64,000 bases of DNA, from positions 1,442,031 through 1,506,030 of the forward strand of contig NW_006763299.1 in the NCBI RefSeq assembly GCF_000218685.1. The letters run 5' to 3'. The translations under genes were made by a program, and so were the position numbers. The notes below the pieces were generated by a model that saw nothing but the letters and a program-made list of their open reading frames with translations, made no database searches and was not told where the DNA came from. The stretch comes from Serpula lacrymans var. lacrymans S7.9. Lineage: Eukaryota; Basidiomycota; Agaricomycetes; Boletales; Serpulaceae. Shown one piece after another: positions 34,347 through 44,717 of the stretch (the stretch's first letter is position 1; every line of letters starts with the position of its first letter).

Positions 34347-37300
34347 TCACCGAGTTCTATAACTAAAGCCGTCCAGATACCCCGAGTCTTGCATGAACGA
34401 CGCCCATCGTTCATCAAGCCTGGAATCCTGCGATACAAGGCCAAGTTCAGTCAACTCGGGCGGAGGTTTAACATGTTGAGCATTAAACGCGGTAGAAGAA
34501 GAAGAGTCGTAATGTTGTTGTTGCTGCTGCTGCTGCTGATAAGTTGCTCCATGAGGTTGCGAAACAGGAAAGGCCGAGTCATTGTACTGCTGTGGGATAT
34601 TGGCCTGCGACCGCCACGTAAAATCAGACGGGCCTGAGACAGATGGGCCCTGCTCACGTTGGTGATGAGGGTGCTGAGCTTGTTGAGGCTGGGAGTGTGA
34701 ATGAGGCTGATGCCGGTGATGTTGGGGCTGTGGTTGGGGGGCCTGAGGTTGGTGATTTTGAGGAGTGTGCGGGTAATAACAAAGCCTGGTCGTTTGGTAC
34801 GGTGGGGCAACATGCGAGGGAACAGTGGTCTCAGGGTTCGGCACGTACTCTCTCCGTTGTGCATAGTGGCTAGGTTGCTCCTGCATCCAATTTCTCATCG
34901 ATGGCGTCGTCGAAGCACGCTCAGGATAGTAGGAAACGGGAGGAGTTGGTTCTGCAGAGTGACTAGGAGGAGGAGGGGGAGGGGGAGCATATGGGGGATC
35001 GCTCATCTGCACAGGTTGGTCGACTGGTTCTGAAGGAGTCTGCGGCGCAGCACGCTTCGCAGAAACAAATCTGGTCCTTCCAGAAAATATGGCCAGCTCG
35101 TCATCGCCCTCCTCCTCCTTCAAACTCCAAAACTGTCCTTGACTAGCCGATGACTGACCACTTTGCACGTTGGACAGAGCATGGTGGGCCTTTTCGCTCA
35201 GTTTAGTCAGAATTGGCTATGAATTAGGTTCAGCATCAAGCGAGGACCATCAACATAAGAACCATACCAGCGCTCTAGCAGCACGTGGGCTGTGTGCGGC
35301 GGCCTTGGAGAAAAGTATACAAGCATTATCTAGTTCAGTCATGGCATTGGATGCAAGGGGTGAACGCGGTCCTCGGGTGACTATGGTCCCAAAGACAATC
35401 TGGATTCCACATCGCCAGGTTAGAAAACTGGTTCAATCTATAAACCGAATACTTACAGCTGCGGAAAAGGCGAACGTCCACATCGTCCAGAATCGCGAGC
35501 AGAGGGCAGGAGCTGCTACGAACTGAGCCTGAATTGTTCGCAGTATAGTAGAAGAAGCACGATATGCTGCCAAGAACGAAGGTGCATAGGGGCTTTTTAG
35601 AGGATTGACAGGAAATTCTATGATAGCTTGTGCAAAAAAACTGCGATGAATATACAAGAGGACTCGATCACATGTCATTGGGATGGTCATATTCGATAAA
35701 ATTGGCTGTCTACTCACTGACTTCACGGGTGTGCGACAGAGTGCAGTTTCCCATGGAATCCGACAAAGTCTGATTATCTTCTGATACCGTCATCATTGGT
35801 GTGCCCGCGACCGATGTTGCCATCGCTGCTGCTGATTCTGGAATCGGGAACTCTCGCACTTTCCGATCAAGTTCCATGATTGTGGCGTAAGTAGGAGTTT
35901 CCGCTGTGAGCGTACGTGAAGCAACTTCGGCAACACATTCTGCCGCAAAGCGGAAGTTCCATGTATCAACTGCTTTAAGCATATGTCATTATATGTTGAG
36001 AGATACGGTATTAGAATGAAAAATGAATGCCCACAGTTTGCCTCGTCATCGCCCTGACCTGGAGGGCGAGAGCTCCTCGTTTCGGGATAACGGCAATCGA
36101 TGTATGCTAGACTGAAACTAGGAGGTCTCCCTGTACTCAGGGCCTAAAAAGAAAGTCTGTCGGATCAAGTCCTACCAACACGACCAAGAGGAAACATACG
36201 TGCCAAGCGTCAGCAACGAAAATATCCCAGAAAAGACCTCGTCGTCTTTGGACCACTTTAGGTGGTAGACCCCACTTCACGCTGTCACGGTCTTTACATT
36301 CAATTAGCGTATTAGGGCAGGATCAGTGAGTAAGGAATTGGACCCACGGAGACCAATCTGTACAGAAGATAATAATATACAACATGAGGGCCAAAGACGA
36401 CAATTGATGCAAACAACAACATACCGTCTGTGAGAGGTGGGCGGCCAAGATAATTAAAGACCAAGTTGTCTCCATACTTGCCTCCTTTGAGGAAAACTCA
36501 TTGCCGCTCATAGCATTGTAGACGCTCAATAGGTGAAGCGCTTGTATCGTGGTTAACGAGGGCTTTTCCAACACCGGCTGCAGACAAATAGCCGCACGAG
36601 CAATTTGATGATAATGCTCCGCTTCAACATTCCCAGGTTCCTGTGTCAGATCTACTAGTGCGCCAACTGCAAAGACGACGAACAGCAGCGCAAGCTCATG
36701 AGCACTGTTATGTTCTTCAACAGGCTTAACAGAGCTCGATGAATAATACACTGGCAGAATTTCGTCCATGAGCTGATCGCGGTTGACGCCCCGGAAGAGC
36801 CAAGCAGCTCCGTCAAGATATGATTCTGATAGATAGCGCGCCCGCTCCCAACTCGGGAGCTGACCCTCAATTAGTTCCCGAACTTCAGCCACTGGTCCCA
36901 TGGGTGTAAAAGGAAATGCATGTGAAAACATGACAACCTTCTGAGGCAATGACGGGCTCTTGGAGTCCCTTTGACGCTCAGGTGTTTGAGAATTTGAACT
37001 TTCACGAGAAGACACGTTATCGGACTGAAATAAGCGCCGTTAGTAAGGTGTATAGTTAGCAGATGAATCACAACAGTACCATTAGCAAGCACTGAGTGAC
37101 AGACGCCAGTATGAGTGCCTTCCGTATTTTTAAAATTGAACATCAACTGCACTCACCTCTGAACCACCAGTTGGCCCAAAAAAGCGGGATATGCCATGGT
37201 CTGTGATGGATAAGGTTCCAAAGGTGTCGATGAGTTCAGGAGGGTTGCTCGGACCTGGGGCATCTTCGGTAAGCCCCGCGTAGTCGTCATCTCTGTCTTG

Positions 37301-37925
37301 ATTAACACCTAATAGATCGTCGCGAAGAAGAGGGTGTGGCTCTGTCGAGTGCTGGGATTGCAGAGAAGCCAAGGCGTCTTCCAGTTGCCGAATACGCTCG
37401 CTCATTTTAGATATCCGGCGATGCAGATGTTCGGTTGCTGCAAGGACAAAGCTGAAACAACGTATTAGAAAGTCCCATGAGCAGAAATAGTACGTACCGC
37501 GTTCCTTGACCGGTGGCTAAACTGCCTAAAGACCCACAAGAGACGTCTGAGAGGACTGTCAAACGGATATAAGACATGATACGCACCGTTTGGACATAAT
37601 GCAGCACAACCTCGCCTCTGATGTGAGATGAGCTGTTGTCGTCGTCGCTGACATTGAAGAGGAGCTTACCTGGCAAGATTGACATGGTATCTGCTTGTCG
37701 CACTTAATCTTGAGCCTTTGAGGATGGCAATCGGGTCAGGACGTCAAATAAGATATAAGGATGGCATGCGCGATGATCGCACCTCCTGCACTCAGCACAA
37801 GAGATTTGCCCATTGATTCTCTTCTGTTCGATTTCTCGCGCGTGGCCACCATCAAACCTGAAGTCCTCCACCTCTCTGCGACTTGATTTGCGCTTCAGCT
37901 TGGCTTTCGTGGGTTCTGGAGGCAT
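34347..37925 (-). CDS. Zn2Cys6 transcription factor with fungal-specific domain (TF1)
   Basis: Exons 1-3 build a binuclear zinc cluster, C-AE-C-RRLKIK-C-DKQIP-C-QS-C-QRRGCAAL-C, starting at SCAECRR (about 37785). A linker coiled coil follows (ERIRQLEDALASLQ). The middle (about 36900-35430) matches the fungal-specific transcription factor domain, with helices such as PSLTTIQALHLLSVYNAM, the SxGRPPSF-type motif and SFFAQAIIEFPVNPLKS. The C-terminal exon (35168-34347) is Pro/His/Gln-rich with a run of eight Gln and ends EERW-like SFMQDSGYLDGF, a likely activation region. It is a DNA-binding regulator in the nucleus with unknown targets. Its paralogue TF2 (48149-51344) shares exon layout and motifs. 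The nearness to laccase 2 (tail to tail) is suggestive but not evidence of control. Confidence 0.88.
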
Positions 37926-40025
37926 GTATTATGCTGAGAGAAAAAGACAGGGTAGTACTGCAGAATCAAAATGCGTTCTGGCTTCCTGAGATGGGAATTT
38001 TAGTGTACAAAGAAGGCTAGGCGTGCGCATGCCACATTGGTGCGAAAATCAACCGGAAATTCAATCAGCATGTCGAAAGAGGGCCGAGAGGCATTTGTCG
38101 CTCGTCCCTATTACCTTCCACATCGTTACCGCTACACATGCAGGCCGCATTGCCCAATATCCCCGCTCCAACCAGGCCCATGGCCATGCAGCGCAGCGCT
38201 CTTTGCTGAATAAAACCTGTGCTCGACAATACCTGAGTCATGGCCATCCGTCGTGGCAAAAATACATGACCAATCGACTTGCATAAATTTTCACTGTCAG
38301 CGGCTCAACCTCTAACCGACGGACAGTACCTTGATGTCAGGGTTTTGCACAATCTGATAAGATCGCCATACAATACCGACGGAACCACGACTGCGGTGAC
38401 AGCGCCTCCCAATAAGACCACGCCAACTCAAAAGAACCACCTCATATTTAAGCGAACTACTACTTATGTTCCTCACAATGAGGTCAGGGTGTAGTCACAC
38501 GTGAACTCAGCATCATTAAGTTACCTATACCAAGTTAGAGTTTCGGGTCATTGGAAAATCCAGAAAATAACTTACAATATGACCGCATCAAAGGGTGCAA
38601 ACGAGACTCTAACAACCTCGCCATCAGATAGCGGCCTCCCTTGCCCGAACATGCAATAGGATTCTCTACCGCAGCAGCACCATTTTCCGACCATTCGCAT
38701 TAGACATTATACAGACCCGGGGTTCGTTCATCGATGTTCATCACACACGAGTGTAGCAGTGTGTCGAGGGCCACGACACGTTCAGCTAACCCATGTCCCA
38801 GACTGGAAAGATAAGGACGGGTCATTACCTCCTGTGGCTCGAGAACGCCCGAGTAAATGACATTGTACGGCAGCCTTATAGCCTCCGGAGTTGCCCGATG
38901 GAAATCCCCTCAGAAAGCCTCAGAAAGTATAAGTTGAGACATAAAGGGACAAATTGTGCCCTGAAAACGTGGATAATGGAAACGGGTATTGGGTAGCCGT
39001 TGAGACGTTACATCAGGAGGTTGATGTCACTATCATGCCGCAGCGAAGAGAGTTGGGCTGAAAGGATGGAGCAAGTCACAGCAGTAAGCCTCGAGTTCAA
39101 CTTTCAACTTTCGGGCCAGTATGTTCAAGTTAGCTGCACCGTCAGGATGGCAGTCTGCTGATCCGCCAAAGCTAAAAACACTGGTACCACCGCAAAGCAA
39201 ATCGCACTGTTAAGATGATGCCTTTCTAGTCCACTCTACGGAACCAAATGTGATCTCTCTCTAGATTATTAAGTTAGACTGGAGAATAGCGACGATAAAA
39301 ACTTATCCACGAACTTCAAGAACAACAGCCAACCGACACCTCAACTCGCAGACGGAACATGTGTCTATGATGAGAGCCTCAACGCTTACCAAGCCAACAG
39401 CAACGTTGAGATAACTACCACCACGGAATTCCGTGGAGGAGAAACCTAGAAGATAGAATAATTCCACTAGGACGTTGTATAGCCTCGTTATTAAGTACGG
39501 TGTAAGCCCCCAACGATAAGAGCCGGTAACCGATTAGACGACAGCCAGCTGTGAGATTTTATTGCATCGGTCAAATTTGTCGAGCGCTAAGAAGGACATC
39601 ATACCACGCAGGGTGGACATCATTGAATATGTTTTTGCCCTCCAGTATCAGCTGGGAGGCACGTAGTGGTAAGTGAAACAGCGCCGATATGCTGCAGCGA
39701 CAGCGAGAGAGTAGATAGATGATACTGGCGAGGACAGCATCGTTGTCCTCGGAGACAAGTTTACCACCGAAAAAACGAGGACGCCGGCCTTTGCCTAGCA
39801 GCTCCCTAGAGCCCTCGTTTACGCGCCGCGGACTGCAGAAGGACAATCAATATTGCTGCGGGCCGGGAGACAGAGAACAAAGGTGACATCAAAGAAGTCA
39901 GTAACACCAAGCCACCTGGTGCGACATATCAACAAAATTTATAGGCAGAAAAAAATCAACAACATTCCTGCCGACTTCCCTAGACACCTATCGATCACCC
40001 ATAACGTCTTGCACGTCCCGTAAAT
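37926..40025. other. Intergenic, no gene seen
   Basis: This 2.1-kb stretch upstream of TF1 and of the two-finger gene contains only short frames (e.g. 39571-39846 minus, 38793-38996 plus) without domains. The sequence around 38300-39500 has no recognised repeats from elsewhere in the window. Confidence 0.45.
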
Positions 40026-40974
40026 ATGTTTCGATCTATCGAGAGCACTGTACGAAACGCCTGCCACAACCAACGCGAAAGTCCTTGTCATAGATGTGGC
40101 ATTCTCATCCGATACGATCAAAAAGCAACGTGGGAAACGGTCAACCGGTTGGTGAACGAACATTGGCAAATCTGTCCCAACGGAATTGGGTAAGTTAGGA
40201 TATTTATCAGTCATACAAACGTCACTGATACGCCCATAGCACAAGCCTGGATCGCCAGAGATGGACGCATTGTCTGCCCTACCAGGCAGCCAATACGAAC
40301 ATCACTCCTAAAAGCGAAAACAAATCAGTGGGGGGTGTCTTATTGGCTGGACAGGCAGGTACGTACCATCCAGGCAACAGCCATGAGACAGGAGGCGGAG
40401 ACCGGATGAGGCGAGAGCAGATTCGAAGGGAGAGGCTGCTGAGGGACGAATACACGGATGAGGTGACGGCGACGAGCGTGCGCTGCAAGGGGTGCAACAG
40501 GGTGATAAGGTTGGACAACAGGGTAAAATACTACCCCGGTCTTTGGACCAAACATCGGGGCAAATGTCCCGCCGTCAAACGCCTTGAGGTAAGTCCCTTT
40601 CAGTTACTGCAGCCCCGAATTAGAAAAGGCAAACAAAACTACAGCGGAAAAAGAAACACGTGCAACCTACGAACCCGCCGAGCCAGGACTACGCAGCCGA
40701 AGAGGCAATGCAGGTCCAAGAGAGTACTAGCTCCACCGAGATAAGCCAACGAGGTGGTTCTGATCGCCCTATTGCAAGTGCGAAAGAAAAATCAGGCAAG
40801 ATCCTGTACATACAAAGCCGAAGTCAACGCATTACTTACATTTCAACAGAAGATGGAACGGGTGCTATGGCTAGAAGACAAGATGAATGGACATACTCGT
40901 CCGATTCGTCGGATGATGAGCAAGCAACAGATGGGGGCGACAGCAAACCATTCTATAGTGAGTCTTTGTACTAA
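40026..40974 (+). CDS. Two-finger protein of a CxxC..WxxHxxxC family
   Basis: The start ATG at 40026 gives MFRSIESTVRNACHNQ and a first, diverged finger, CHRC...EHWQIC. An intron at 40188 to about 40239 (GTAAGT to CCATAG) joins in phase to a linker, then a canonical finger: VRCKGCNRVIRLDN with YYPGLWTKHRGKC. A second intron begins GTAAGTCCC at 40588 and ends CTACAG near 40644. The last exon, read in the phase-consistent frame, is Ser/Asp/Glu-rich and stops at 40974. A different frame there (YKAEVNALLTFQQKMERVL) also looks protein-like, so the C-terminus needs transcript support. Four Cys/His ligands in a C2HC pattern suggest one zinc ion per finger. The four-finger gene at 44718-46994 is a paralogue. 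Confidence 0.65.
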
Positions 40975-41021
40975 GTTGTACTATCGACTGCCATGATATA
41001 GAATAAACTCACACTAATTTT

Positions 41022-41684
41022 TTATTCCGCTAGAACTAAACCAGGAATATTTTGAAAGGTGTCGAACGCCACACTGGAGATATCGATACGCCACCGAATC
41101 TGAGCTGGCAACAAACTTTCGTTGCAGTAATGCAGACTCGTCACCGATGTCATCGCAACACACATCGGTAACACGGTATGGTTGGAGGCTGTAGCAGGGG
41201 GCGTTGTTGCGTTGTCCGTGTTGTCGAGATCGTTATTTTGGGCCTGAACAACTGACAATTTCCATGACAGCTGTGATTCTTTGGAAATGGTTGAACACCC
41301 AGTTGCCGAAAGCTCTGAGTAAAATTTCAATGGCACTTGCACATTTTCTCGAACTGTAAAAAGACGATTTTTGCGATCCTGACCCGTCGGCGTCAGTGCT
41401 GAAGGGAATTGAAGAGCTTGGCCGCCACGACAGCAGTGATGGTTGAGAGAAAGGGGAGGGTTAGGGTTTGATTCATTTGTACGATATGCATCCACGCGAC
41501 TTCCCCGGAACCAAATTTTCCAATAGGACGACGCAACCAAATCATTGACGGCCATAACGACATGCAGTAGCTTGCACAAGTCCTCGAGGCAGAACCGCAT
41601 GACCACACACACAGGACGACCTCTCGTCAGTCTCTCAGTCTCTCTCCCACTGTCCAACACTTTGCCCGCCATTCTAACCTCCAA
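41022..41684 (-). CDS. Uncharacterised 220-codon intronless frame
   Basis: The longest featureless frame in the area begins 24 bp from the GLTP start on the other strand. N-terminal helix-like sequence (FCLEDLCKLLHVVMAVNDLV) and a C-terminal segment (AQIRWRIDISSVAFDTFQN) look protein-like. The latter faintly recalls the W-R-[VIL]-D-[VI]-x-x-S strand of COMM domains. The middle is low-complexity Asn/Thr-rich and may hide an unspliced intron. Codon support is uncertain, and it may be fortuitous. Confidence 0.4.
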   Translation of the reverse strand: MEVRMAGKVLDSGRETERLTRGRPVCVVMRFCLEDLCKLLHVVMAVNDLVASSYWKIWFRGSRVDAYRTNESNPNPPLSLNHHCCRGGQALQFPSALTPTGQDRKNRLFTVRENVQVPLKFYSELSATGCSTISKESQLSWKLSVVQAQNNDLDNTDNATTPPATASNHTVLPMCVAMTSVTSLHYCNESLLPAQIRWRIDISSVAFDTFQNIPGLVLAE

Positions 41685-41708
41685 AAGGTCTCTTGCTTGC
41701 CTTACAAG

Positions 41709-42627
41709 ATGTCCAAGCCTTATTTCGAAACCGTAAAGGTGATGTCCCGTTCAGTGCTGTATTACTGATCCAACTAAAACCATCATTCCAAGTCATTCGC
41801 AGACGTTCCCATAACAGACGATGGCGTGGATACCGCATCTTTCCTAGAAGCCTCTAACGGCCTTGTTCAATTATTCGGTGCGGACTACCGTTACGTTTGT
41901 CGCCTTGCCCATGTGGGTTAATGCCAGCCATAGATTTGCTTGGTTCTGGTATTTTCGGATTTGTGCAGTCTGATATAAGAGGAAACATAGCGGTAAAATA
42001 TTCTTATCGTAGTCGTAATGACGCAATCGAACGTTTCATTCATCTCTTTACAGGGTGTACGTGCTCGGTACCAGAGCGCTTCTCCTCAGTCACAGACACT
42101 TGAGAGCCTTGTACGAAGCGAAAAGTCAGAAGAAAATCACCATGGGACTGCTTGTTTGGTTCGATTGATGCGGTACGTATTTGGCCTATTGTCCTACCGC
42201 TTTTACCATCAATTGAAGTGTATTCATGATCCAACAGCGGTTTTGCATTTTTATGCAACGCTCTACAGCATATGCAAAACGATCCTTCTATTGAGTTGCA
42301 TGTATGCTTCAAGCGGTCGTATGATGAAGTTCTAAGACATCACCACTCATTTCTCATACGATCCATTGCGTCTGTACGTCACGATAAGCCTTTGCAATTC
42401 ATATCCGATCCGCCTCAGCGTACCGATGACACACGGCGTCTAATTCGCTTTTTATCTAGGTTGCTGTAAGGGCTGTACCTCATCGTCACGATTTCTACGC
42501 CAGAATTTCGCAGGGAGGTTCGACGGAAAAACTAGACGTCGAACTCACCAAGTGGTTAGCAGGTCTTGCTCTCATCGTAAAGCGCATCAAGACTTTCTTA
42601 GAGGATGGAGGTTATGGAAGAGTATGA
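41709..42627 (+). CDS. Glycolipid transfer protein (GLTP fold)
   Basis: The protein moves glycosphingolipids between membranes in the cytosol. Spliced exons give MSKPYFETVK, then TFPITDDGVDTASFLEASNG, and then IDLLGSGIFGFVQSDIRGNI, carrying the Asp and Asn of the sugar-binding centre. These are followed by VRARYQSASPQSQTLESLV, GTACLVRLMRGFAFLCNALQ, RSYDEVLRHHHSFLIRSIA (with the conserved His) and AVRAVPHRHDFYARISQGGS. It ends KTFLEDGGYGRV with TGA at 42625. Length is about 205 residues, normal for GLTP. At the position of human Trp96, which stacks on the sugar, this protein appears to have Arg (LVRLMRGF). Introns start near 41740, 41879, 41993, 42175 and 42373. Confidence 0.88.
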
Positions 42628-44717
42628 TGTGACTGATCCTCCCGGCAGATACACGAGGATCCCTATTTTGGCACCTGATTCAATGGGTGTGTGACAGATA
42701 TGACAAGTTGTATGGAAGCAAAACGGATGAGAAGCTTGAAATAACACAACCTGATGCTCATTGACACGAAGTTTCCCTTAAACGAGACGTCTCCGCGCGT
42801 TCTCTACTGGATGCTTTTCTGGGCACAAACTTTCTTTCTTTAGCGCCTGTTTGAATTAAGACCCCGCGGAACCGACCAACTCGCCATTCATAGCACCGAG
42901 TTTATAGACTAGTCCTCCGCACACTTTGTACTGATCTTCTCCTGATGCCGCACCGTATCGAGCTCAGGGTATACCGGGCAAGTAAAAGCCCGGATAAAAC
43001 AAAACCAACTGACGCCGCTCAACACCGTACGGAAAGCAGAACAAGAAAGAACCTTGGAACACGTACCGTAGGAATCAATGAAAGTAAGGGGTAAGGATGT
43101 GCAGTCTGTTACTAAGGTAAGAAGGGATGCTGTTCGATGTCTGCCACTGCAGTGATGGGCCTGCCTCTTGGAATGTATTGTGCAAGTACATCGTATGTCA
43201 CAGCGGGAGAAAAAAATAAAACAAAAAACGCCACCAGGAGTGACATCCCGGTGCCTCAATTAACCGCTATCGCGATCGACGCCCATCTGCCGTTACAGTT
43301 GTTACATTTAGCGGGCCGCGAATAGAATTATAACGTACAGAATGCTCTACTTACTACAGCATGTTTACAATCATCGCATTCAGCCGTCGGTAAGAAGTAT
43401 TCTCGGTCGCATAAAGATGCTGTGGGGAAGCACGATTAAAAGCCGAATCCAATCTCTGTTATGTCAAAAGCGTAAGCTCCATAACAGCTATGTAAAAGAT
43501 GTGAAAGATGGTAACTGCGCACGCGCAGCTGTCTAACAAAACAAATTTGAGGAACTTTTGCCATATGGATATTGTCTGATTTCATGTGTTTTTCCCTGTG
43601 CACGAGCGGCCATCAGATAATACGACATGGACAGAGTTCCGGATATGATCCTGGAAAAGACAGACAATTGCCAGAGATGGTCAGCCACTTCGCACGAGGG
43701 ATAACAAATTGTCACAAGTCATTTCTTTTAGGAGGCTGTTTCGCACAGAAAAATGACAAGCATACTCCACGATGTCGGCCGTCAATGTCGGTCGCCACGG
43801 CCCAAGTGTCAGACTTTCATACATTCAATTTGCGTCTCAGGGAATGCAAGACGTGTGCCGCCGGATATAATACTAAGGCCACATCGCGTGATGCCTTTGA
43901 GGCCTACAATCGCGGGGGAAGAAAAACGAAAAGTTAGCATGTGATCAGCTGAAGCGAGTGTGAAGGGCGCAGACGCGCAATTACAGGTTGGCCGTCAAAT
44001 AATGACGAAAAGGCATCGCACAGTTTACATTCTGAGCATCCATGACATGACCCGAACACAGATAGAGTTCCGTCTAAGACCCAAAGGGAGAAAGTGATGT
44101 GTGCGCAGACACAAAATATGTAAAAGAAGATCAGAACTTTACCGGTCTAAGCAATCCCCCAGCTAAGACTAGTTTGTGTCATAGCATCTAGCTCACATCA
44201 TAACCGGATAAGCCAGAACTTAGAAACACGACTGGTAAAAACAACAGAATGACTGAAACAGCCATTGATAGATTTGTTGGCCGGTGCTGATGGGGCGGGC
44301 GGTACGTTGAAACATCAGAAAACATAGAACAAAGATGTAGGAAAGATGTGATAAAACGAGGAACAAAGAGAGAGCGAGGAAGAGATTCTTTAATGATGAG
44401 AGGCCGAGAAGAGGAATACCGAGTCGGAAACAAATATAATAAAGGAGCGCGACGACGACGCTGTTCCTGAAGGTTCAATATAATATTATCGGAGTTCGAA
44501 ATACGCCGTGAGAAATAAGATGTGTATGTTTCTCGAATCCCGAATCTGTGACATATTTTCTGTTGTGTTTCTGTAAATACGCTTTGGACCCGAACTAGCT
44601 TACACATATTAAACCCACCGTTTGTCTTTTCCCTTTCTCATTTCCCCCTAACAGCATCTCTCCCTCTCCCCATTTTTCTCTCTGCCTGGACAGTTTCCCG
44701 GAGTTGCAATCATACAC
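42628..44717. other. Intergenic, no gene seen
   Basis: This 2.1-kb stretch between GLTP and the four-finger gene holds frames (43572-43937 plus, 44188-44607 minus) without domain signals. The 100 bp before 44718 are CT-rich on the plus strand, consistent with the promoter of the next gene. Confidence 0.45.
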
